Shown here: in pieces, positions 21,788-33,929 of the stretch
How the letters are laid out: each line of letters starts with the position of its first letter
Numbering within the stretch: the first letter of the stretch is position 1
Assembly (NCBI GenBank): GCA_964017195.1
Contig: OZ024890.1
Location: 50,769,593 to 50,833,592, forward strand
Direction: 5' to 3'
Source of the DNA: Siderastrea radians
Taxonomy: Eukaryota > Cnidaria > Anthozoa > Scleractinia > Rhizangiidae
DNA length: 64,000 nt
The notes under the pieces: generated by a model
What the model was told of the DNA's origin: nothing
Database searches by the model: none
What the model saw: only the letters and a program-made list of their open reading frames with translations
Program-made: the position numbers and the translations under genes

Positions 21788-23689
21788 ATGTCGGGGAGGA
21801 CATGTGGTAAATGCCGCTTACACGGCCAAGTCGAGCTTAGCTGAATGGACATAAAAGAAATTGTCCTTATGCAAACTGTTCCTGCCCTAAATGTGCAAGT
21901 CACGAGCACCTTCTCGCACTTCGAATGACAGATCGTCATTCGAATGAGGACAAGGGAAAACGCCGGCGCACTAACCTGACGCAGTCCTGCACAGCAAAGA
22001 AAGCAGAAGACCACCAAGCTGTACGGTTTCCAGAAATGACCACTCAACTGGATAATGAACCTATGTTTGCTCTGAAGGTGGCAAATTGTGAAGCAGCAAA
22101 GAAGGCAATGGAGAAAAGCAAGCCAAAGTCAGAGCAAAGGAAAGGTAAACATGTTTACAACGACTAACTATCCCGACTTAAAATTAAGGCGTTGAGTATT
22201 TCACGGGGAATTTTGATCTTCTAGAGGACCTCGTCACTATTTTACTCCGGTACCGATACAAATTCAAGCTTTGTAACGGAGGGGTACATGGGGGTTTGCG
22301 GGGTTACGGTTCTGAGCGATTTTTCTTACGGTTTTACGGTATTTTCGATTCACAACTGCGGGATTGCGGTTTCATCCAGTACGACGGGACGCGTTATTTT
22401 AGCATTTTGAGCAGGTGTGTTCGGTAAAATGTTTAATTTTGTACGGTATTTCGGTGAGGGAACTTTCCTTACAATGTTAGTAAGAGAAGGAATTTTGCCC
22501 AAGTTTCAGTGCGGTTTTCGGTAACCTGCGATCAGGCGAATTATTTCGCGCTCTCATTTACTCTCTGTCTTTTTGTGGTCGCGCGAAAAATCCCGTAAGA
22601 GAATGTAAGGAGCGTGAAAATTTGGCCCTATCGTAGGTTAGGTTTTCGGTATTTGAGAGGATATCTTGCGGTTTTACGGCACGGTTTTGGAGACCCCAGT
22701 TTTCCCTCAGTAAAAGAAATGAGTAAACGGCATGTAAATAGGCTATAGCCCAGCCTATTTTTATTTGCATACTTGTCTGTGTTCAAAATAGTTTTAATAT
22801 TGTCTGTGTAAGATTAGACCTATTTCTCTAGTATAAAATTGAAAAATATTGTAATTTAATTACAATTTCAGCTAAACAACAGGAGCAGCTTGAGAAACAC
22901 CGGCACCTATACAACAGCATTAATTCGTATTCACAAGAAATCGCCGCCACAGTGAAAGACGTCAACCCGGTGACCGTGTTAAAAACGGCAATTCAGTTGC
23001 ACCAAAGACAGCCCAGACGAGAGAGACACCTCGGCGCGTCAAGCACTGCGACAGTCACTACTTTCTCCCCAACGGCTCAAGCACATCCGTCCCCTTCGCC
23101 AGTTGTTCCGACTCAGCAGCACTTTACTCAGAAGTTGGAAAACTTGAAAAATGTCTTGCCATTCGCAAATGAGGTAAAATTAGCCTCCCTTCTTGCTCGA
23201 GCACAAGGGGATATGGATGCAGGCGTTCAAGAAATCTTGGACTCGTCTAACGATCCGGAAGTTGAGCACACTCACGATGCAGCAGGTGAAGCGGAGAATC
23301 TAAGAATCATCGACCTTACAGGCCCAGACGATGACGAGAAATGCTTCACCGAAACCACCACGGCAAAGTCCGCAGAAAGAATCAAGCAACTGGCGAGCAT
23401 GCCAGTTGAAACAGCAGCATTGAGAGATATTATCAAGACCATCGAAGAAAACGATGCAGCGAAGGCTAATTTTAATTTATATTCTTTTCAAAAGCCAGAG
23501 AAAAGTGCAACAAATGTAAATGTTTTCAAAAGTATGGAAGAGAATAGATATTCGCAACAACTCTCGACCATGTAGCATGTAAACCCGCGTGAGTGCCCTT
23601 ACTGCTTTAAAAGTATTTCCACTGACCAACAAGGCAGTTTTTGTAACTTCTGTGGAGGAATTTTCCCAAAAAATTACACGAGGTGGTAA
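21788..23689 (+). pseudogene. DM-domain (DMRT-like) gene carried by the transposon: DM + CUE/DMA-like + zinc ribbon
   Basis: Exon 1 (21788-22144) starts MSGRTCGKCRLHGQVELS, then, after a two-base disruption at about 21842-21846, GHKRNCPYANCSCPKC and a basic stretch. C-x2-C-x2-HG ... GHK-x2-C-x5-C-x-C-x2-C is the intertwined zinc signature of DM domains (doublesex, DMRT), which bind DNA through the minor groove. The donor GTAAAC and the acceptor TTTCAG at 22871 join in phase. Exon 2 (from 22872) has a Q/E-rich helix, an S/T/P-rich linker, LENLKNVLPFANEVKLASLL and DMDAGVQEIL, resembling CUE or the DMA segment of some DMRT proteins. A TAG lies at 23573-23575; the same frame continues to 23689 with CPYC...CNFC, a zinc-ribbon pattern. 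Frameshift and TAG suggest decay. Two AATAAA signals follow at 23759 and 23770. Confidence 0.78.
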
Positions 23690-23758
23690 AAATTAATGTC
23701 GCAACAAGTATCATATACATGTGCATTTCCGCTGTCGTAACATGACTCGAGAATCAGT

Positions 23759-23775
23759 AATAAAGGAAAAATAAA
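23759..23775 (+). promoter_or_regulatory. Polyadenylation signals of the DM-domain gene
   Basis: Two AATAAA hexamers (23759-23764 and 23770-23775) lie 70-86 bases past the final stop and before the right terminus, so the transcript can end inside the element. Confidence 0.55.
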
Positions 23776-23933
23776 CCACGCGTTCACTGTATATTTGTGC
23801 TTGTCCATTTTGTGTTGTTTTTCTTGTGTTTTGATTTAGACTAATCTCCATTTGGGAATAGAAGCTAATAGACCTCAGCCGTCCCTTGACTAGCAGCAAC
23901 TAATTTGGCGTAACAGTATATACTTGTACAGTA

Positions 23934-24059
23934 ACTGTTTCACGGTCCGAGGGAAATCGCTCTATTGTTTAGTAGGTATGGCTCTATCTATGTGCCAAAT
24001 GTGGTGCTTTTACCATAAATCTCACAATTCCGTCATATTTTTGCACCAATCTGCCGGAC
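23934..24059. repeat. Right terminal inverted repeat of the outer element (uninterrupted)
   Basis: Holds, read inverted, the full terminus including CTACTAAACAATAGAGCG, the intact version of the site into which the 4.2 kb element jumped on the left. Confidence 0.85.
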
Positions 24060-25062
24060 TAGACTGAGTCAGGTGGCAGGAAACCGTGGAGCGAATGAAA
24101 TCATAAACTCTTCAAACTTCTAACTTAAGTTTAATATTTTCGACTAGAAACTACCCTATCAACACGGAAAAGGTTGTTTTTCAAGAACAGACATGCACAT
24201 GGAACATCGTAGCCGGCACGAGGATAAACCACTCAATTAAAATCTTATTATTAAGCTTAAGCTTACTGAACACAAAACCAAAGTACTCAAACGGTTAGGA
24301 CAAGTTTAATTGCCCTTGCGTAAAAAGTGAAAGAGAATACTTTGAAAAACATTTCTGTTTAGCCTAAAGACTTTCTTTTTACGTTTTGCATTGTACTTGT
24401 AAACGTATGTGCTGGTTCATCGGATATAAACAATTTATTCATTTAGCGCAATCGTTCGGTTTGATCTCAGTTTTAACCAAAGCGAACGGCCGCGGTGCGC
24501 CAGCTTTTAAGCTTATCTTCATTTACCGCAGATGAAAACCAAAATTCCAGTTAAAGCCAGTACAATTTCTTGAATGAAAATATACCGAACCTCGATAAAC
24601 GACGAGAAAACGCTGAAAAATGAAGTCATTAAAGTAAATATTGGAGTCAAAAAGCATTGTGGCGATCACAACTTAAAAACTAAAACTGCTGAGTAAAGTG
24701 AATTCGACATCAAACCCATGAACCGCCATGCTAAGCTACACAAAATTAAAACGAGTACTCGCCTTTTTAAGGTATTACAAGGCCTTCTATTTACAATACT
24801 TTCTATTTACAACACACGTAAGAATTCTGAGTTGACAAAAAATTCGCATCTTTGAGCGCTGATAAATAAAAAATTCCCGAGTTCAACCGAGGTATGTTGT
24901 TTTTCAATTTTCATTTAGCGGTTTTCGCTCAGTTACCGTGACCGTGGTAAGAGATATGAAAATTCTGCACGTTCCGGGAACCAATCAGAATGCAGGATTC
25001 GGAGGATACCGCCCGCTCGCGCACTGAGAAAAAAATAACTACACTTATTACACAACAACGAC

Positions 25063-25366
25063 GGCACTTATGTTTACTTTGTGACGGCATCATCCCTTTT
25101 AGAAGCAAACACTGTTTCCAACAACGATTCGAAGCAAAAAATAAGTTCATTTGCTTAATGGCTACATGTTTGAATAGAACGAGTTTCATGGTTTTCTTAC
25201 TGAGTCACGTGTTAGGCTTATTTTTGTTCTTTATTTGAACTACACAGCGACATGCACCCCTAATTATTGATATCATTCTGGTAAGACTATTAGAACTACC
25301 GTCCACATTAAAAGCCGGTATTCTATTCTGGCTTGTTGAAACGACCACTTTTGTGTATTGTATTGT
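25063..25366 (+). repeat. Dispersed repeat, copy 2
   Basis: Partner of 15186-15480; same orientation, moderately diverged. Confidence 0.65.
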
Positions 25367-26423
25367 ATAGTTAGCAAGGCGAAAAAGTCCATAAATGTTG
25401 GCCTCATTCAGTTGGAACTAACGCGACATAAGTACAGGAAAACTTATCTGTTCTTATGCTCATGCTTATGTTTATGTTGTGCTTATTACAAGTGGGGACC
25501 ACATAAGAAGAAAAGGTCTTTCGTTCTCCTTGGCATTCTGCTCACGCCTATGTCATTGGTGTCACTCGCTATTCACTCTTCTCGCCTGTCCTTGCACTCA
25601 TGCTTTTGCTGTCGTCGCTAGCGTGAAGCCTTAAATTTTTCATTACTTCGAACGTTGCAGATAAATAGCACATAACGATTCCCGTGCACCGACTCCGCCA
25701 TTATTGCAACCATTGTTTGTTTTAACTGCTCTCAATAAAGAATTGAAAAGCTTGTCTTTCCATAAGTTTCGAAATACTAACAAAACACTGTCAATGTGAA
25801 ACGAAAGTGTAAGAAATATTGATCTCCATTTGAAAATTTGACCGTCATTCAGGTCATTTTCTCAAAATGGCTGCCTATGTCTTCATAATTGAATTTTTTC
25901 TCAGCCCTTTTTAATGAAAACAAGGGATGTTTAAGAACACTTCAACAAAAAATTTTATTAAGAAATGAAAATAAAAATTATGTAGCTGATTAGGATTGGT
26001 AACCAGCAAAGGAAAGACTGCTGGCAAAAGAGTCTAAAGGCCAACTCTGGAGTGACAAGCAGCACCCTTATGGCCAGTCTGTGGTAATAAGACTTACTTC
26101 CCTTTCATTATGTCTGTAAGTATCTTAGCATTGAAAACATAAGCGGTTTGAAAGTGATCTTATGACAAGTGTTATATGTTAGCTTGGATAAAATGGTTGA
26201 AATAGTTGCTGCAGTGTTTACCAAGTTAACCTTTATTGACCTTCTTGTCCGAAAAAAAATTACGCAATGCTTGAATGTGTGAGTGTTGAATTTGGGATAC
26301 AAACGCTCTCAAATTGCATAAAAAACAAAAGCGTTTACATTTCTCAAGTCTAATGAAACAGTTGTTATAATTCCAAAATAGTAATTTTGAAACCTCGCAT
26401 ACTCTATGATGTCTGCATGTGCG

Positions 26424-26450
26424 CATTCATTCATTCATTCATTCATTCAT
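26424..26450. repeat. (CATT)n microsatellite
   Basis: About six and a half perfect CATT units. Confidence 0.9.
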
Positions 26451-27086
26451 GTTCTCTATCTACAATCTACTCGAGAAAATAAAATCAGAAACTTATTAAA
26501 AGAAAAATTTATTCCTTCTGTGGAGTTGTCCGAAAATGTTAATTATCTTCTCCATACTGTTCACAATGACTTAATTGCCATAGTAGCGCTCAATATAGAC
26601 GATATCGTGCTCCGAATATGGCTTTAAGCGCCAGAGTCCGCTGAACGAGCGCTATGATGAGCATGATGTTGCGGGGATGACCGCCAGAATGGACGCGACT
26701 TTCGAGAGCTCTGGAGTCATTCCACAGAGGCTGTTTTCGCACAATGCCTCTATGACTTCTGCAGATGTTTTTATTGATTTCTCCACGTGTGCTTTCTCGA
26801 ATTAACTGAACACTGAGGCATTGGTCTGCCTGAGTAGCTCCTTGACGAAGTTATAGTGCCTTTTCAACATCTGCCATTAACCAAGATCATGAGTTGATGA
26901 CAATTGATTGACACCACACACCTTCATTTGACCGAAGTTGGCATGTGCGCATTTAACCTGACGTTTGGAAACGACAGTCTTTGCTTCGTTTCCCCTTTTT
27001 GGTGTATTTTTTTTATCTTAAATCCAGTGGAAGTGGTCAGCGCACGGAATAGGATATAAGGATATAAGGATAAGGATAAGGTCATC

Positions 27087-27724
27087 ATGAAGTTTGGTGG
27101 CCTTCATAAAGAAATAGCTGCACTGAAATCCATAGGGACTTTACGTCATGACAGTGGGTAGACAAGCGCTCTTGTTGAGGCAGGCATTGTCTCATCTGGC
27201 ACTGCTGAGTCATATCTGTCAGCCTCGTCACGAGAACACGGCAAATACATCAGATCACAGCGTATTGTCTATACAAACTGAGGAAATCAGCATATGACAG
27301 CTATAGCAAAGATGCTTCTCAAAGTTCGGAAGACATTCTTAACTTTGAAGAGTGGTGTGTGAGAAACGAAGACTCGAGAGCCCCCAGTTTGAGTTTTGGA
27401 GTCTTATTCTTGCTATGGAGCTAGCCATTCGCTCATTTGTTCATTCAGAGGAACAGACTTTGTTTTGTATCGTGAGGCGCTGTCAGATCTTAATAATATC
27501 CCTATTTCTTCGCAAACAACAACATCAACTACGGAAGGTGGCCTCCAATTCACCTTAGAGACATGATGTTTATCGAACGACTGGTATACAACAAATCTTG
27601 CAGACATTTTTCAGCAATTTCTACTTTCTAAATGTGGTTGTGAGAAAGACTGTTCCCAGAGGTACAAATGCATTCGCCCTTGACTGAGCTGCACGGCTTT
27701 GTGTAACTGCGCACGCCAGGGCTA
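27087..27724 (+). pseudogene. Decayed relic of the Cys-rich-tail transposase family
   Basis: Starting at an ATG, the frame reads KFGGLHKEIAALKSIG, then after a TAG TSALVEAGIVSSGTAESYL, matching the start of the nested element's protein (MFGGFHTELAALKALG, GTADYFL). At the far end it gives KCGCEKDCSQRYKCI and, past a stop, LSCTALCNCA, the family's Cys-rich tail. The middle (well over 1 kb in the fuller copy) is deleted, and several stops and frameshifts are present. No termini of the 16057-20277 type are seen around it, so it is an older or different subfamily copy. Confidence 0.75.
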
Positions 27725-29246
27725 GCCTCATCACAGCCATTAATTGCCTGACTTTAGCATAAATGCATCATTTTCTCAGAATGCTAATATTGGACAAGTA
27801 TTATAGCTACAGATTACTTTTGTAGCCACGTTTTATGCTAGCGGTCTCAAGGGTTCTTGCACTAGTCTTAAACAATTGTTGTCATTTAACAGAGTTAAAT
27901 TGCGATTACTTAATTTAGATGAAACTGCTAAACTTCTCTAAGTTGTCGCTAAGGATAGTTACCTAAAGATGGGTTATTTGGAGTGATATAGAGGGTGATA
28001 TAGAGGGTGATATATGGGTGATATAGAGAAACTACCAGACATGATTAATCTTGAACGATACACGTATGGGTAAAAATTACTTTGAAAAATGAGTTGTTAG
28101 AAGTCGGAAGTAGTCAAAAATTTATTATCAGAAGCCATGGCAACCAATTTATCACTATCTAAAAAACTATTTGAAATAAAGAATTTCAAGGGGCTAATAA
28201 ACTAATGAAAACGTAGGCTGAACAGAGTATTGTTTCATTAAGTAAACGATGATACAGTTATCTGGACTCGCCTTTGGCTGCCCCTCCATGGTTGCCATGG
28301 TAACATAATGTGCTACAAACAGGTATAAATAAACTTTTCTTATCATGCAGATGGAACTAAATAAATATAATTTTGTCAAACGAGTTGTTTGAAAATATAT
28401 ATTTTCGAGATGCCATACCACCTTTTAGACAGTGGCGGCCATCTTTAAAAAAATGGCTGCCAAATTTGAAATTTTTAAAAACGTTATACTTTGAAATTTC
28501 AAGTGGCAAATCGACTAGAATTGAGCAAAAACCAAATATGAACATTCCCGCCAAGTTTCATGCTTGTATCACCAAGTGAACGATTGTACCTGTTACCCGC
28601 TCAGCTATGGGTTACCTCAATGGTTACAACGTGGCGCAAAAAAAATTGTGACCCACTTTTTATTAATTCGCACGCTTTCGTGAGAGAAACTATTGCGGGG
28701 GGGGGGGAAGATAGATTTTAAGAAACCAATGATTAACCAAAAGTGAACTTAAGCTGGTTTTTAGGGAGCTATCATTGTATTCTGATTGGCTAGAAACTAA
28801 ATGCAAATTAATTAAATGTGCTCACTTTTGCTTGTCGCGCTGTAAACTCTAACCTTTGAACCTTTAAGTTTCTAACGAAAAATTAATATGTATCTTTCAT
28901 CTAAAAGAGACTCTATATTTCACATGTATTACGTGTTGAAAAGATGTGTTCAAAATAACAGTAAGTTTAAGTTCATGTTACTAAATTATTATTAGCGGAT
29001 CGCTTTATTGTAAAATAGCTGCAAAATTTATTGATCGAGAGTTGGCAAACTATTATTTACACGGATTTTTGCAAAATAGTTATCGTTGGGGAAGTTTGGT
29101 CTGGTGCGCTTAGTTCTGCCTCAAGTCTGAAATCGACCAGAGAATCACTTTTCCAGTTGAGCTTTATTTTTGCGGTGACTTAATCATCTAGTGGTGTCAT
29201 GTGTCTGGGCAAATGTCAGTCACTTGTCACATGAAAAATCACCTTT
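27725..29246. other. Intergenic, short simple repeats only
   Basis: Contains a small tandem GTGATATAGAGG run (about 27980-28025) and a nine-base G run near 28700. No gene recognised. Confidence 0.4.
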
Positions 29247-31063
29247 TTATAGTGCAACTGTCTGAATGTTGATGTTCGATGCTTGGTATTTTTCCCAGGA
29301 TCTGTTTTGCCCTGGTGGCATCCTATTTGTGTAACCCAGCAAGGTGACAGGCGGTAAGCTGGGAGTTCTTTCTTGTCTTGAAGAATTCACCCTCTTAGTT
29401 AGAACGTGAATCCGGCTCTGCAAGGCTTTTCTAAATTTGTCATTTTTATATCCATAGAGAATAGGATTCATTATGGATTTTATCCCGGGCAAAATAATGA
29501 TACTTCCCCCCAACGACACTTCGGCAGAAGAGCCAGCAAAGCTACCAGTTGCAATTACAACAACCAAAAGGGCAAACGGCAGAAAGACACAAATTACATT
29601 GGTTAAGACCACGGCTCCTATTCTTTCACCAAGTTTTGCTTCCCTTGCAATACCAACTTGCCTACTCGAGTTTCGTGCTACAATAAAAATGTGCAAATAC
29701 ATACCCACTATTGTCAGATAAACAAGCATTGCACCGGTTACTACGGTAATGGCGTAAACACGATATTGTTCGTGTGTAAGATCTGGAACTGGATAGCAAA
29801 CGTACCCTGCGAAGCTGACAACGTCTAAATCTTCATCAAATACTCCCCAAATTGAGAATGCCAGGCCGGAGATTATTGACAGTAATAGGGCTAATATCAC
29901 ATGCTTCATTTCTTTCTGAAGTTTGGCTTTGACCAGTACACAGTAACAAGGTGTCGCTCAATGGTCAGAAAAAGAGTACCATACATTAATGCCAAGTTCC
30001 CAAATCTGAGTAAGAAACTAATGCATTTGCATATTTCGATTCTTTTCGTCTCAATTTCCACTGGCGGCATTGTTTGATAAACACTTGCCACGACCACCAG
30101 ATAGATGTTCGTTATTGTGTCCCCTAAAGCCAAAAGACTGACCAAAGTAAGATAAGGGGTTTGACGAAGGAGTTTGGACGGCTACCAAAACAATCACGTT
30201 CAACAATACTGCGATGACTCTGATTGGCAATGAAGCGATGAGCAGAGCTTTTCCAACATGAAGACATCGATTTTTTTCTGTAGCTAATCCAAGACTTTCT
30301 TGACAACGCTTATCTCCCAAAGTGCATGAAGGAAATAAGTTGTCGGTCGCAAAAAAAACGTATGAACTTTTCAGGGTAAACGATTTCTCAAGGCAACCCA
30401 ACTGAAAAGTGAATCCTCCATTTCATAATTCTAAGAATGCGGCAGCTTTGGTAGTTGTTATTTACGTAAAGGCCTTCCAACACTTGTAGGCTTTTAAGCT
30501 TGAGCACATTTTGAGGTGTTGTCCAGTTTTTGTTGTTAGTCACGTCAATTTTCTTGACAGAAAGAAGCTGGTTAGTCAGTTCGCCGTCCCAGGACTTGAC
30601 AGGCTGTTCCCGTTAAGGTTTCTTTAAGAAAGAAAGAGAAATGTAAGGACTTAAAAAAGAGCTATCTCCCCTTTGGAAACCCACTTTAATATCTCAGCCG
30701 GCAATATCTGCCCTCTCCAGAACTGCTTTTAATTTTAATTTTTACCCTATTACCTAGATTAAACACTGGGGCACTTACTGCCTATAGGGACCGTTTATTA
30801 TTTAATAAATTGTTTTCAAGGGCCATTCTTAAAACCATTTCCAACGAATTCTAATTATTAATATAGTGCCTTTATTACGTCAGTCGGCAAAATTTGTTCA
30901 AATGCGCTTTTTGTTGTCATCAATTTGTCTCGAAAAATGAAGGAATTTACATCCAAGACGTTCCTAAAAACGAATGCCATCGTAGTTGCTTCTTTACCAA
31001 TGCCTTTGTCACACTGCCGATCAGAGTCGAACCGAGTTTAGTGAACGTCCTCGGTGAGTTGAG

Positions 31064-32674
31064 TTGCAATCTGGCCAAATGCCCTCTCAATTAAAAGTTG
31101 CTAAGCTACGTCCTCTCCTTAGGAAGCCTTCCCTGGATCACACGCAGTTTTCAAACTATCGTCCTGTTTCGAATCTTACCTTTCTCAGCAAAGCAATTGA
31201 GAAGTTGGTTGCTAACCAACTGATCTCCTATATTAACAAAAACAATCTGAACGAGTCATTTCAGTCTGCCTACAAACAGTATCACAGCACAGAAACGGCT
31301 CTCATTCGCGTGCATAATGACATCCTCACAGCCATTGATAATCGTAGAACGGTAATCTTATTACTTTTGGACCTCTCTGCTGCTTTCGATACTGTTGACC
31401 ACGATATTCTCCTCTTTCGTCTACAACAGCGCTTTGGAGTTACCGGCATGCCGTTATTATGGTTTAAATCTTATCTGTCCAATCGCATGCAGTATGTGTC
31501 CGTGGATGGCGGGGCTTCCTTGAATCATGCTCTTCAGTGTGGTGTTCCACAAGGATCAGCGTTGGGACCCATTTTGTACCTGCTTTACACTTCACCCCTT
31601 TCTGACATTGTTAAGAAATTCAACTTGAGTTATCATTTTTATGCTGATGATTCACAACTTTATCTGTCCTTTCAGCCAACTATACCAGGTGATAGGGATT
31701 TAGCTGTGTCCAACATTGAGCGCTGTGTACACGAGATTGATCACTGGATGTTGGTTAATCGTCTTAAACTGAACAAAGATAAGACTGAACTTCTAGTGAT
31801 CTCCGCTAAACATCTACCGAGACCAATCCTTCAAGAAATCTCTGTCGTCAATGAGACCATCCGCTCCTCGCAGAAAGCAAGAAATATTGGTGTCATTTTT
31901 GACCATCACTTTCGTTTCAATGAGCATATTGCAAGTATTTGCAAATCATCTTTTTATCATCTCCGTAATATCAGCAATATAAGAAAGTACCTGTCATCCA
32001 CCACTACTGAAATACTTGTTCATGCGTTTGTATCTTCAAAATTGGATCATTGCAATTCTTTACTCTATGGCTTACCGAACTGTCTAATAAAAAAGTTACA
32101 GCACGTCCAGAATGCCGCCGCTCGTCTCATTACCCTCTCAAGAAAACACGAACACATCACACCTATTTTGTTAAATCTCCACTGGCTTCCTGTTAATTAT
32201 CGCATCATCTTTAAAATTCTACTCATCACGTACAAGGCTCTAAACGATCTGGCACCTACATACGTTCGCGATCTTCTTACTCCTTACAATCCACCTCGTC
32301 AGCTACGTTCATCTTCAAAAGACCTTCTTTCAATTCCGCATTTCAATTTGAAAACATATGGCGCAAGATCTTTCTCCGTGGCAGCTCCTACACTCTGGAA
32401 TACTCTGCCTTCTGACATCAAGAACAGCTCCTCAGTGTCCCTTTTTAAACATAAACTTAAAACTTTCCTTTTTAAAAAAGCATTTTTATAACTTTTTAGC
32501 AACTTTTTTATTAGTCTTAAGATTTTAAGCATTTTTTTTTTGTAACTTTTTAACTATTTTTATATTTATTTTTTTAATAGTGTTTTTAATATTTTTAACG
32601 TTACTTCTGTAAAGCGCTTTTGAACTTTTAGGATATTGGCGCTATATAAATATTTTATTATTATTATTATTATA
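31064..32674 (+). mobile_element. L2/CR1-like LINE, 5'-truncated, with long intact RT frame
   Basis: A 475-codon frame (31064-32491) holds most of a reverse transcriptase: YRPVSNLTFLSKAIEKLV, ILLLLDLSAAFDTVDHDIL (motif A), CGVPQGSALGPILY (motif B), FYADDSQLY (catalytic motif C), and the C-terminal NAAARLI, LHWLPVNYRI, AAPTLWNTLP segments usual in invertebrate L2/CR1-type elements. The endonuclease is absent, and similarity upstream of 31064 is frame-shifted and fades near 31000. The 3' end is GCGCTATATAAAT followed by (TTA)n, a tail characteristic of this group. It lies antisense in the intron of receptor copy A. The open frame suggests a fairly young insert. Confidence 0.85.
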
Positions 32675-32675
32675 A

Positions 32676-33180
32676 TGGAAATGCTTGAGGCACTGCTGAT
32701 ATCCTGGCCTAAGACGATGGTCTTCTTCAGGCTGATGGTGAGAATAAACTCTCTGCAGGCACATGCAAAGCTGCTGATGAGTCTCAAGCTAAAGAGCTTC
32801 CTCTGAATAAACAACCAGGGCAACGTCGTCAGCAAACAGCATTCTCTGATCAGGACCTGGCAAACCTTCCGCCAGGAGTCGTGCCAGGTTGTAAAGCTTC
32901 TCATTACTAGATGGGATGAAATATAAAAAGTACCAAGGAGAAAAAGATGCCTGTCACTGTAGGGGTAAGCACGCATCCTTGTTTTGCCATTTTGTTGACA
33001 GGGTAAGGCCATACGGATAAGCCGTGATACAGTACGATGCAATGCATATTTTTGCGAAAGCACAGAATCATAGTACCGTGTAGCTTAGGTTGGCATCTAG
33101 TCTTCTGGAGGATCGTTAACAGATGTTTCTCTTGCCAAGGTCCAAGGCCCTCAGGTCAACGAGGGCAATGCACGGTGGGA
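32676..33180 (-). mobile_element. Decayed LINE reverse-transcriptase relic (RTE/jockey-like)
   Basis: On the minus strand, shifted frames give LLTILQKTRCQPKL, NKMAKQGCVLTPT followed by GIFFSLVL (the VKQGCVLAPT-type motif B) and LFADDVAL-like motif C followed by LETHQQLC. The line is interrupted by stops. It abuts the (TTA)n tail of the plus-strand LINE. Confidence 0.65.
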
Positions 33181-33713
33181 TTCTTTACTCTCGGCACCTG
33201 TTCTGGACCCAGCATAGTGAGATGATCAGATCGATGGACCCTTTTGCCCCCAAACTGCACTGAGATTCCGAGTATACATTGTTAGCAAAAACTACCTAAG
33301 CGAGAACTTTCCCACACGTGCATTACGTACTTGATATCAAAGGAACCCAAACTTAACACTGACACAATAATCGAAACTAAATTAATAAAATGTTTTCTTA
33401 AGGTGGGTCTTTAGTAGACAATTCTTCATTCCATCAACGCAGTAACTTTACCGTTCCACGGACTAATGCAGCAACGACAAACGTGCTATCTCCAAGATTT
33501 GCAAGATACTGAAATTAAGGCAGAAGTTATGCAGCATTTAGTGTTATAACAGGGAGTAACAATATTTTCTAGATAAGAAGGGAAGAGACCATTAAGTAAT
33601 TTTTACAAAGACTTTAACTATACACAGTAGATTATCGGAAGCCAATTTCGTGATCAATGCACCCTGATTAAAGGTTTTAATAATAATTTTAGTAAAATGA
33701 AGGATTAACTCGC
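33181..33713. other. Intron of receptor copy A, nothing recognised
   Basis: AT-rich sequence between the LINE relic and the 72-base LRR exon; no exon or repeat identified. Confidence 0.4.
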
Positions 33714-33929
33714 AAGGTTTCAAGTTTGACACGTCCTTCAAAAGCTCTTGGAGAAATTATGGATATTCCGTTCCTCGCCATTGACCTGCAGTTTAAAATT
33801 TAAAAACCTGTAGTAAGCTAACCAACCTAATAGAAGAGAGATAAAACGAGAAGGGTGATGAGGAAGTTATGATATGATTTTTGTTTTATTTTTGTTAAGT
33901 TTTCATTATACTTACAAGTGGACTAGGTT

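Larger units (their letters stand above)
15970..24059. mobile_element. IS630/Tc1-superfamily transposon carrying a DM-domain gene (host of a nested 4.2 kb element)
   Basis: Both ends begin GTCCGGCAGATTGGTGCAA (15970, and inverted at 24059), flanked by TA on each side (15968-15969, 24060-24061). The left terminus (15970-16056 plus 20280-20312) aligns with the right terminus (23934-24059) through GCACCA, ACCTACTAAACAA and GAGCGATTTYCSTCGGACC. The left one is split by the nested element 16057-20277. Without the insert the element is about 3.87 kb. Inside lie a DD34E transposase on the minus strand and, divergently, a two-exon gene with DM, CUE/DMA-like and zinc-ribbon parts, with polyadenylation signals before the right terminus. 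TA duplication plus DD34E fits the Tc1/mariner/IS630 superfamily. Decayed copy: see the gene entries. Confidence 0.8.
24060..27086. other. Intergenic with a dispersed repeat and microsatellites
   Basis: No credible gene. A dispersed repeat copy lies at 25063-25366, a (CATT)n microsatellite at 26424-26450 and a short AAGGATAT-type tandem run at about 27051-27081. The 86-codon frames near 25000-25600 lack any domain. Confidence 0.4.
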
